From Nemorincola caseinilytica (GTDB lineage Bacteria > Bacteroidota > Bacteroidia > Chitinophagales > Chitinophagaceae), in contig NZ_BAABFA010000024.1 of the NCBI RefSeq assembly GCF_039540515.1, positions 186,001 to 250,000 on the forward strand: a stretch of DNA of 64,000 nt. The letters are read 5' to 3'. How positions within the stretch are numbered: the first letter of the stretch is position 1; each line of letters begins with the position of its first letter. Shown here piece after piece: positions 24,866 through 36,800 of the stretch. Below the pieces are notes generated by a model. That model had not been told where the DNA came from. It did not search any database and saw nothing but the letters and a program-made list of their open reading frames with translations. A program made the position numbers and the translations under genes.

Positions 24866-24897
24866 GCTAATGGTTTGCTACAAAGAAACGGTGCAAG

Positions 24898-27800
24898 ATG
24901 AATAGACCATTACGCTTCTATACGGCGGCTATGCGCAGCAGGGTAGAACGTAAGTTGCTGGCAATGCTCATGCTGCTGTTGTGCATAGGTACAGCGGCCA
25001 GCGGAGCCGTGTCCATCACATCGGGTACAGGTGGCGGCAATATATGTAGCAATAAGGCAGTTACCGGCGTGGCCCCGGCATTCACCAATCTTGGCCCCAT
25101 TGTCATTACCGAAGGTCTTAATACCGACCTCAGCGTAGGTACCAATACATTGGTGCTATACCCGCCGGCCGGCTGGCAGTTCAGCACTACGTTGCCCTCA
25201 CTTACTTATATCACAGGTTCCAACATCTCGGGTGTTTCGGGTACCATTACCAATACCGCCCTCACGGTCAATGTCACGGTCACCAGCACCGTCGGTGCCG
25301 ACCAGTTCACCATATCGGGGCTGCAGGTGCAGCCGCTCACCACATCGGCACCGGCTGGCAATATATATGCCGCATCGGTATCGGGCATAGCAGGCATCAC
25401 TACGGGTACGGGTGGCAGCAATTTCGCCTCGCTGGCGGTGGTAGCGCCTGTTACGGCGTCTGTCTCCATAGCGGCCAGCCCGGCGGGTGCCATATGTCCC
25501 GGTACCAATGTCGTTTTCACACCCACACCCGTCAACGCCGGTACGCCCAACTATACATGGTCGCTCAATGGTGTGGATGTATCTATAGGTAGCAGCTATT
25601 CCAATAGCTCACTGCTCAATGGCAATACCGTTTCCTGCCGCATGACCAGTAGCCTCGGTTGCCTCACCGGCAATCCTGTTCATGCCAATACCATTACAGC
25701 TACCGTGCTTATACCCCCTGCCGCTATTACCGGCAGCAACAATGTTTGCCCCGGCAATACCGTGACTTTGGGCAATACTACCACCGGCGGGGTATGGAGC
25801 AGCACCAACCCTGCTGTAGGTACTATAAGTGGCAGTGGGGTAGTAACGGGTATAGTGGCAGGTACCACTACCATATCTTATACGGTAGGTGGCTGTGCAG
25901 CCACCCGCACCGTATTTGTCAACAACCATCCCTTTGCACCGGCCCTTAGCAGCACATCGGCGGCCATATGCAATGGCAGCACCTTGCCCATCACTGCTAC
26001 AGGTAGCCCTGCATCGCCCAATATTCTCAGCCAGAACTTCAACTCCGGCCTCGGCGGGTGGGTGGTAGATACCATCGGTAGCATCAACATTCTCCCGGGT
26101 GCAGAGTGGAAGGCCTGCGCCGATAGCTACCTCAACGAGCAGGGATGGTATCGCAGCCCCGACCACACCACCTTTATGATGGCCAATGCCGATACTTCCG
26201 GCTCGTCGTCCACGCTATCTACCCGGCTTACATCGCCCATGTTCTCCCTGGCAGAGTATACCGCTGCCACGCTCACCTTCCAGCATGCATACGACTACTG
26301 GCCGGCGGGAGATGTATATGTGAACCTGGAGATATCTACCAATGGTGGCAGTTCCTGGACCACCATCAACAATTTCAGGGGGGCAAATGCAGGTACCAAG
26401 ATGGGTTTCGTGGGTCAGTCCTTCTCGCTCAACCCCTTCCTCGGTTACCCCAATGTAAAGATCAGATTCCACTATCACTCCAGCTTCGGCTACTACTGGG
26501 CGCTCGATAATGTGATCGTTACAGGTACGCCCGGCTACATAGCCCCTACATGGTCTCCCGCTACCTGGCTTTATACCGATGCTGCATGTACTATTCCTTA
26601 TGTGGCTGGTAACCAGTCTGCTACGGTATATGTACATCCTACTGCTGTGTCCAGCTCTACGCCCATCACCTATACGGCTACATCTACCAGTGGCGCCTGT
26701 GCCGGTGCTGCCAATAGCACGGTCACGGTCAATCCCGCGCCCGGTGCCATGTCCGGTGCGCTCAATGTATGCGTGGGTACCAGCAGTACCCTCAGCAATA
26801 GTGTGGCAGGTGGTACATGGGTGAGTGGCAATACCGCTATAGCTACCATCGGCTCTGCCTCCGGCGTGGTCAACGGCCTGTCTGCCGGTACTGCCGCTAT
26901 GACATATATGCTGGGTAGCACCTGTACCGCGGTAGTAGTGGTAACGGTGAACATAAGCCCTGCAGCCATTACAGGTAATACCAATGTGTGCCTCGGCTAT
27001 AGCAGCACCCTTGCCAATGCCACCACCGGCGGCGGCTGGACATCCGGCGACCCCGCCATTGCTCCCGTGAACGCTACTACGGGAGAGGTCTATGGCCTGG
27101 CCCTGGGTACGGCCAATATTACTTATTCTCTGGGTGCAGGTTGCATAGCTACATCTATGGTCACTGTGCAGCCATTGCCTGCCGCTATCAGTGGCCCGGC
27201 GGCAGTATGTGCCACTCACAGCGTTACACTTACCAATGCCACCGGCGGCGGCACATGGGCCGGCAGCAATAGCAGTATAGCCACGGTAGGCTCTGCCAGT
27301 GGCGTGGTCTCAGGCATAGTCGGTGGTACGGCCAATATATCTTATATACTTACCTCCACAGGCTGCTTTGCGGTAAAAAATGTGCAGGTGAACCCCGAAG
27401 CTCCCATCACAGGCCCTACACGGGTATGTGCAGGCGCTGCCATCACACTGGCCAATAGCGAGACCGGCGGCACCTGGACTAGCGGCAATACCATTGTCGC
27501 CACCGTCGATCCTGCTAGTGGCACGGTCACTGGCGCTTCCTCTGGTACTACAAGCATTACCTATATATTGCCTACGGGTTGTGTTTCCTCCCGCGATCTC
27601 ACGGTCGATCCCTTGCCTGCCGGTATCACCGGTCCCGCCTCGGTCTGTATAGGCAGCAACATCACGCTTGGGAATACCACTGCTCCGGGTTCATGGTCCG
27701 GCAGCAATGCCGCGGTGGCCACCATAGGTACATCATCGGGTATAGTTACAGGCATGGGTGCAGGTACGGCCATAATGACCTATACTACCCCGCTGGGCTG

Positions 27801-30800
27801 CTACAGAACGTATACCATAAATGTATTGCCCGTTCCCGCTGCCATAACCGGTACGGCCGCTGTGTGCGAGGCCGGTACCACAGTGCTCAGTTGTGCCACC
27901 ACCGGCGGCACATGGAGCAGTAGCAACGGCAATGCCACAGTTACTAATGGTACGGTCAGCGGTATCACTGCCGGTCCTGTTACCATCACCTATACCATTC
28001 CCAATGGCTGTTATGCCATACGCAGTGCCACTGTAAACCCGCTGCCCGGAGCCATCACGGGTACGATGGCCGTATGCCAGGGTCTCTCATCCACGCTCAT
28101 CAATTCGGCCACCGGCGGCTCGTGGACCAGCAGTAATACCGTAATTGCCACCATTGGCAGCGCATCGGGTACTATGACAGGTGGTGCGGCAGGTACATCG
28201 GTCATTACATATACATTGCCTACCGGCTGTCTCGCCACTGCCGTTATGACCACCAATACCTTACCCGGCACCCTCACAGGGCCCTCTATAGTATGTACTG
28301 GTGCATCTGTGGCGCTTACCTCTGTCACAACAGGCGGTACATGGACCAGCAGCAATGCTAACGCATCTGTAGCCGGTGGTACGGTAACGGGGGCCACTGC
28401 GGGCTCTGTCGCCATCACCTATACATTGCCCACAACATGTATGGCCGTAAAGACCATGACGGTCTATACCTCTCCGGCGGCCATTGGTGGTACACCATCT
28501 GTCTGCGAGGGACTCACGACCTTGCTTACCTGCGCTACCACGGGTGGGGCATGGAGCACCGGCAATGCATCGGTAGCAGATGTGCCCCCATATTCGGGGC
28601 TGGTAACAGGTATGGCCGCAGGCACTACCAATATCACTTATATGCTGGTCACAGGTTGTACGGCCATAGCCACGGTCACGGTCATGCCCTTACCCGCAGC
28701 CATAACAGGTACTACCAATGTGTGCCCCGGCACCAGCGCTACCCTTAGTAGCATTACTACCGGCGGCACATGGGTCAGCAGTGTATCTGCCAATGTATCG
28801 GTGGGTAGCGCATCGGGTATCATCACGGGTGGGGTAGCAGGTACCTCGGTCATCAGCTATATACTGCCCACCGGTTGCTATACTACCACATATGCCGTTA
28901 CTAATCCCTTGCCTGCGGGTATCGTAGGTAGCTCGTCGGTATGCGTGGGTTCGGGTGCTACCTATACCAATGTCACAGGCGGGGGCTCATGGGCCACAAG
29001 CAATGCCGCCATAGGTACCATAGGCAGTACCACGGGTATCTTCACGGGCATTGCTAATGGTACAGTGGTCATTAGTTACATTTTGCCTACCGGCTGTGCG
29101 GCCGTGCGCACTATAAGTGTGAACCCCCTGCCCGATGCCATCACCGGCCCCGATAATATATGCCAGGGCGCTACCGTCACATATACCAATGCCACGCCCG
29201 GCGGCACCTGGACCAGCGGGGTCATTACCGTTGCCTCCGTAGGCTCGTCCAGCGGCGATGTGTTCGGCGTGTCGGGCGGTATGGCTCCCATTACCTATAC
29301 CTTGCCCACCGGTTGCCGTTCGGTGTTCATACTTTCTGTCACAGCTACGCCAGCGGCCATATCGGGGTCGGCAAGTGTATGTGTGGGTAGCAGTATACTG
29401 TTGTCCAGCGCTACGCCTGGTGGTAGCTGGGTGTCCGGTGCGCCTGCTATAGGGTCGGTAAATACGGGCGGTATAGTATCGGGTGTCAGTGCAGGTACTA
29501 CGCTTATATCTTATGTATTGCCGCTGGGTTGCAGGGTCACAAAGCTTGTGTCTGTCAACCCTCTGCCTGCGGCCATCGTGGGTAATACCAGCCTTTGTAT
29601 CGGTACACCATCCACCTTGTCCAATGCTACCCCCGGTGGTATATGGACATCAGCCACTCCCACCATAGCCTCAGTAGGCACAAGTACGGGTACAGTGAAC
29701 GGTCTGTTGGTAAATACCACTACCATCAGCTACATATTGCCCACAGGGTGCTTTACCACTACTATGGTCACCGTCAATGTGACCCCTGCGGCCGTCACCG
29801 GGGCCAGCGGCCTGTGCGAAGGACAGTCCACTATATATAATAATGGGGTTTCCGGCGGTACCTGGAGCAGCAGCAATGCATCGGTAGCATCGGTGGGGGC
29901 TTCTACAGGTGTGGTAAGTGCCATATCTGCCGGTACGGCCACTATATCCTATACACTCTATGGCGGTTGCTCCGCAACAAGGGTCATCAATATATTCCCC
30001 ATACCTGCACCCATAGATGGCGCCACCAATATATGTGTGGGGCAACTAGTGACCATGACAGATGTTACGCCCGGCGGCACATGGAGCAGTACCAATATCT
30101 CTGTTGCCAGTATAGGCTCTTCATCGGGGGTAGTGATGGGCCTTGCCACCGGTACTGCAAAGATCATATATATGCTGCCCGCAGGCTGTGTGGCTTCGGT
30201 CACCATCACGGTCAATTCCCTGCCTGCGCCCCTTACCGGCTCAGCGGTCGCATGTATCGGTTCTACTACTGTGCTTTCCACCTTATCCACAGGTGGCTCA
30301 TGGTCCTCCGGCGATCCCGCCATTGCTACTGTCACCGGTGGCGTGGTCTCGGGTATCGCCCTGGGTACAGCGGTCATCAGTTACTCCTATGGCGGCGGAG
30401 GCTGCTTTGTTACAAAAGTAGTTACGGTGAACCCGCTCCCGCCGCCCATTACAGGTCCTGCATCTACCTGTCCCGGCCTCAGTATCGCCCTCAGCATCGG
30501 AGTTTCAGGTGGTGCATGGAGTAGTACCACATCGCCCGGTGTGGCCACGGTCAATCCCGCTACAGGGGTGGTCAATCCCATATCTGCCGGTACTGCCGTC
30601 ATTACATATACCCATTCCACGGGTTGCAGGGCATATACTACGGTAACGGTAACTACGGTACCTGCCATAGTGGGGCCATCTGTCATGTGCATGGGTACGG
30701 CCACTGCATTCTCGCATCCCAATACCGGCGGTACATGGGGCAGCAGTAATACGCTCATTGTCGGTATCAATGCCTCTTCGGGTCTTGCCGTAGGTTTCAG

Positions 30801-33800
30801 TGCCAATACCGCCACCATCTCTTATACATTACCGGGAGGTTGTGTGGCTAAACAGGCTGTTACCATCAATACCGCTCCTGCTGCCATAGGTGGTGCTACC
30901 AGTGTGTGCCCCGGGCTCACTACCTTGCTCACCAATACCATTCCGGGCGGAACATGGAGCAGTAGTAATACTGCCAATGCTACCATTGGCTCCTCCTCGG
31001 GCATCGTATCGGGTATAGCTACGGGTGTGGTATCCATCAGTTATACACTGCCCACGGGTTGCGCTACATCAAAATTATTTACGGTAAATGCCGCTCCCGC
31101 GACCATTACCGGCCCCGCTACGGTGTGCGCTACCAGTAATATAGCGCTGGGTATAGCGGCTACCGGTGGCACATGGATCAGCGGCACTCCGTCCATCGCC
31201 TCCGTAGGGCCCACTACCGGCATTGTTACAGGTGTTACCGCAGGTACGGTCACCATATCATACCAGCCTGCTGTTGGCTGTGTCTCTACTACTGTGCTCA
31301 CGGTACATAGTGTGCCTGCTGCCATCACAGGTACCGGCATCGTATGCAGTGGCAATACCACCACACTTGCCAATACTACCGCAGGCGGCACATGGAGCAG
31401 CAATAATACCGCTATAGCTACTGTAGGCTCTGCAACAGGTGTGGTAAATACCCTGACCGCCGGTACGGCTACCATATCATATACCTTACCTGCGGGTTGT
31501 GCGGCCACATCTACCATTACGGTCAACCAGACACCTTCTGTCATTTCCGGCATACCATCGGTATGCGTGGGGTATAACACTACGCTCACCAGCCTGCCCG
31601 GTGGCGGCACCTGGACGAGCACTACCCCCGCCGTTGCTGCCGTACCCACAGGCTCGGGACTGGTGAGTGGCATAGCTACAGGTACCTCTATCATCACATA
31701 TCGCCTTGCCAATAGCTGCAGGAGAACGACCATAGTTACCGTCAGTGCGTCTCCATCGGTCATACCGCCTGCTACGGTATGCCTTGGGGCTACCGCCACA
31801 CTCACCGATCCCGCATCGGCAGGAGGCACATGGAGTAGTGGTAATATTTCTATAGCCACCATAGGCTCGCTCTCTGGTGTGGTAGCGGGTATCAATACAG
31901 GTACTACTACCATTACCTATACCATTGGTACGGGTTGCGTATCTACCACTACAGTTACCACTCAGCCCGTACCTGCGGCCATTACAGGCCTTCCCAATAC
32001 CTGCCTCGGCATGATCACCACCCTCAATACCACTACCACAGGCGGTACATGGAGCAGTTCCAATAGCTCGGTAGCGGTGGTAGGTACAGGTAACGGTGTG
32101 GTATTTGGCGCAGCCCCCGGCACAGCCGATATATCTTATATATTACCCACCGGCTGTAGCGCTGTGCGCACGGTGACGGTGAGCCTGGCCCCGGCCACCA
32201 TCAGCGGTAGCGCGCAGGTATGCGCTGGCAGTACCATAGTGCTTACCAATAGTGTGGCAGGTGGCTCGTGGAGCAGCAGCAATACTGCCATAGGTACGGT
32301 AAATGCCGTTTCCGGCCAGGTAACGGGTATAGCGGCAGGTACTACAGACATTACCTATACCCTGGGTATAGGCTGCATAGCCACAAAGACCATTACGGTA
32401 TACCCGCTGCCGGCGGCCATTACAGGTACTGCTGCCGTATGTACGGGCCTCACTACCATACTTTCCAATAGCACACCCGGAGGCTCATGGAGCACCGGCG
32501 GCGCGGCATATATAGGCACTACAAGCGGCATAGTGGTGGGTGTTTCGCCCGGTACTGCGGTGGTGAGCTATATGCTAGGCACCGGCTGCATGTCTACCAC
32601 CATCATGACGGTACACCCCATGGCCGCCAACACAGGTACGGCCACGGCCTGCGTAGGGTTCACCACCACACTCAGCAACACCGTAGGTGGCGGTACATGG
32701 GTCAGTGCCAATAACGCGGTAGCTACCGCAGGTTCTGTTACAGGCATCATTACAGGTGCGGCGCCGGGCACAGCGGTCATTTCCTACACATTGCCCACCG
32801 GTTGTGTGTCCACTACCGTGGTCACTATAGCTGCCATATCGGCCATCACCGGTCCCACCAATATTTGTACCGGCCTTACTACTACTTTGGGCAATGCTGC
32901 GCCGGGTGGCACATGGTCTACCTCGGCTCCTGCCATAGCCACGGTATCGGGTGGGGCGGTCACAGGTATAGCGCCGGGTACTGCCACTATCTCTTATATA
33001 TATGGTACAGGCTGTGTGGCATCGGTAGTAGCCACCGTGAACCCGCTCTCTGGCATAGCAGGCAGTGGTACCGTTTGCATGGGACAGACCATCGCCCTCT
33101 CCAATGCCATAACGGGCGGCACATGGAGCACCACAGGCCCCTGCGCTTCGGTAGATGCCACTACAGGAGTAGTTACGGGTATATCTGCCGGTACTACCGA
33201 TATATCTTACCTGCTGCCTACAGGTTGCCGCGCTACCAAGACCATTACGGTAAATGCATTATACCCCATCACAGGCCCCACCAACCTCTGTGTAGGTCTC
33301 TCTATGACCTTGAGCAATGCCGCCACCGGCGGCACATGGAGCAGCACCAACCCCGGTGTGGCCACCATAACCTCTGCCAGCGGCATAGTGGTAGGGCTTT
33401 CGCTGGGCACTACTACTATATCATATATACGGTCCACAGGCTGCAATACCGCATTCGTGGTATCTGTTACGCCTATGCCTGCGGCTATTACCGGCCAGCC
33501 GCATGTATGTATAGGCGCTACTACCACACTGGCCAATGCCAGCACGGGCGGCACATGGGTGAGCAGCGATATCACGGTCCTTACCATAGGCTCTGCCTCG
33601 GGTATGGTAACGGGCCTGTCTGCCGGTGCGGCCACTGTCAGCTACAGGCTCACCTCCGGTTGTTTCGCTACTACTACGTTCACGGTAAATGCCCTTCCTC
33701 CGGCCATTTCGGGAGTACTGCAGGTATGCGCCGGTTCTGCCACGGCCCTTGGCAATGCTATAGCTGGCGGCACATGGTCGGGCGGCAATGCATCCATTGC

Positions 33801-36800
33801 TACTGTAGCCGCAGGCACGGGCATCGTATCGGGTGTGGCACAGGGTACGGCTGCGGTCACCTATACTGCAGGTACAGGCTGTGCCACATCGGCTATCGTC
33901 ACGGTACAGCCGCTCCCGGCCACTATATCGGGTAGCGGCAGTGTATGTTCAGGTGCCACTACCACACTTGCTTCTGCGACGCCGGGTGGTACATGGAGTG
34001 CCGCAAGCCCCACTGCCGGTGTAGATATCACTACAGGGGTGGTAACGGGTATATCTGCCGGTACTGCTGCTATTACTTATACACTACCCACAGGCTGTTA
34101 CCGTACCCATAGCATTACGGTCTATGTACCACCTACAGGTATCACGGGCCCCTCGCAGGTGTGTGCCGGTTCTTCTATACTATTGGCCAATGCCACTTCC
34201 GGCGGCACATGGGCCAGCGGCAGCACGGGCACTGCTACTATAAATAGCACCGGCCTGGTATCGGGCATCGCTGCAGGTACTAGTACCATCACTTATTCGC
34301 TGACATCGGGATGCAATGCTCTGTATACGGTGACCGTCCACCCATTACCTACCCCCATGGCCGGTGGTATGAATGTGTGTATAGGCAGCGCTACCACACT
34401 TGCCAGTGCCCCCACAGGCGGCACATGGGCCAGCAGTGCTCCGCTGGTGGCCACAGTGTCGGGTGGGGTAGTGTCGGGTATTTCGGCAGGTACAACTGTT
34501 ATTTCCTATACGCTGCCTACAGGCTGCTTTATCGCAAGTACTGTTACTGTCAATACCCTGCCTGCCACCATTACCGGTGTCTTTAAGGTATGTACAGAGC
34601 ATACTACCACACTTGCCAGCACCACCACGGGCGGCACATGGAGCAGCCTTGAGCCCACTGTGGCCACCGTGAATGCCACTACCGGTGTGGTCTCTGGCAT
34701 AGCTACCGGTACCGCTACCATAGTTCATACACTTGCTACGGGCTGTAGCCGGTCGGCGGTGGTAACGGTCAACCTCACACCCGCCGCCATCAATGGCCTC
34801 TCCAATGTATGCGAGGGTGCTACCACGCCGCTCACAAGCGCTACACCCGGTGGTGTATGGAGCTCTGCCACTCCTGCAATAGCCACTATTGGCAGTAGCA
34901 GCGGCATAGTTACAGGCATTACGGCGGGCAGTGCGGTCATATCCTATTCGCTTGCTGCCACGGGTTGCTATACCCGTGCCACGCTCACCGTCGACCCCGT
35001 ACCTGCAGGCATCACTGGTATCACATCCCTTTGTCCCGGTACCGGCACCACCCTGGGCAATACCATACCGGGCGGTACATGGAGTGCCTCCGGCGCTGCC
35101 ATTTCGCTGGATGCTCTCACTGGCGAGGTGACCGGCGTTACCACTGGTTATGGCGTTGTCACTTATACGGTCAATGGCTGCTTCGCCATAGGCGTCATAC
35201 CCGTCAACCCATTGCCGGCACCTGTCACGGGTCCGGCTACCGTATGCCAGGCAGGTCTCATTACGCTGTCCAATACCACTGCGAGTGGTGTATGGGTATC
35301 GGGTACGCCCGCTATAGCCACCGTTCACCCGGCCACAGGTGTGGTCTCGGGGTTGTCCGCGGGTGTTGCCGCCATCAGTTATAGGCTACCCACGGGCTGT
35401 GCCACGGCCTTGCCCGTCACCGTTAATGCCCTGCCCGCTGCTATAGTTGGGGCCACATCGGCCTGCCTGGGTACGCCCATGCCGCTTACCAGCGCCCCCA
35501 TCGGCGGCACATGGACAAGTGGCAACATCACCATAGCCACCGTAGGTAGCGCTACAGGTATGGTGACAGGCGTAACCATCGGTGCCACCACCGCCACCTA
35601 TACATTACCTACCGGTTGCCGCACAGTGGCTACTATAGTGGTACATCCGTTACCCTCACCGGTATCGGGGCCATCTACTATCTGCCAGGATATGAGCGTG
35701 CCCTACTTCAGCCCCACCCCCGATGGTGTGTGGAGCAGCAGCCTGCCCGCAGTAGCCGGGGTCAATAGTGTCTCCGGTACTGTTACGGGCGTTTCGGCGG
35801 GTACGGCTACCATTTCCTATACACTTGCCACGGGCTGTAGTGCGGTATCGGTGGTAACGGTAAATGCCCTGCTGCCCATCACCGGCCTCGATCGTTTCTG
35901 TGTTGGTGATACCAGTGTATATGGCAATGGTATACCCGGCGGCGTATGGAGCAGCAATACGCCCGTTGTGGCCACAATATCTGCTACAGGTACGGCCCAT
36001 GGCCTGGTATATGGGGCTACCATCATTTCCTATTCGCTGCCTTCGGGCTGTGTGGCCACCCGGGCTGTCACGGTCGATCAGCTACCTGCTACCTATGTGC
36101 TCACAGGCGGCGGCACATTCTGCGCAGGCGCTCCCGGTGCACCCATTACACTTGTGGGTTCCACTCCGGGTATCAACTACAGGTTATACAATGGTACCTC
36201 GCCGGTATTTGCCCTCATAGGTACAGGCGGTGCCTTGAATTATGGGCTGCACACCACAGGAGGCACCTATTCCATTATAGCTACTAACCCCGCTACAGGT
36301 TGCTCCCGCGCCATGACGGGTACTGCCCTTATAGACCCTATACCGGTCCTGCCTGCCGCTATCAGCATATCCTCCCCCGTGGGCGATACCATGTGTTTCG
36401 GCAGCTCGGCCCTCTTCTCGGCCATCACCGCTATGGGTGGTAGCGCCCCGGCCTACCAATGGTCTGTCAACGGTACTGTGGTCAGCACCGCATCTAGCTA
36501 TGCCTATACCCCTGCCGACGGCGATGTACTCTCCTGCAAGCTCACCAGCAGTTCGGCATGTGCCACTCCCGCTGTGGCCACGGCTTATATGAACATGACG
36601 GTTCTCCCCATCGTTGCACCCGGTGTCAGCATTGCTGCTACACCCACCGGCAAGGTATGTGCAGGTACACCTGTGTCCTTCATTGCCACACCTGTCAATG
36701 GTGGCATCACCCCCGCATACCAATGGCGTGTGAATGGTTCGGTTGCCGGAACCTCCTCTGCATACAGCTATACCCCTGCCCATAACGATCTGGTACAGTG

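Noticed and set aside
26215..27219. 334-residue minus-strand frame and other long opposite frames inside the giant gene
   Set aside because: Repetitive coding DNA creates long open frames on the other strand. They have no signal peptide, no start context and only Gly/Arg/Tyr-rich filler.
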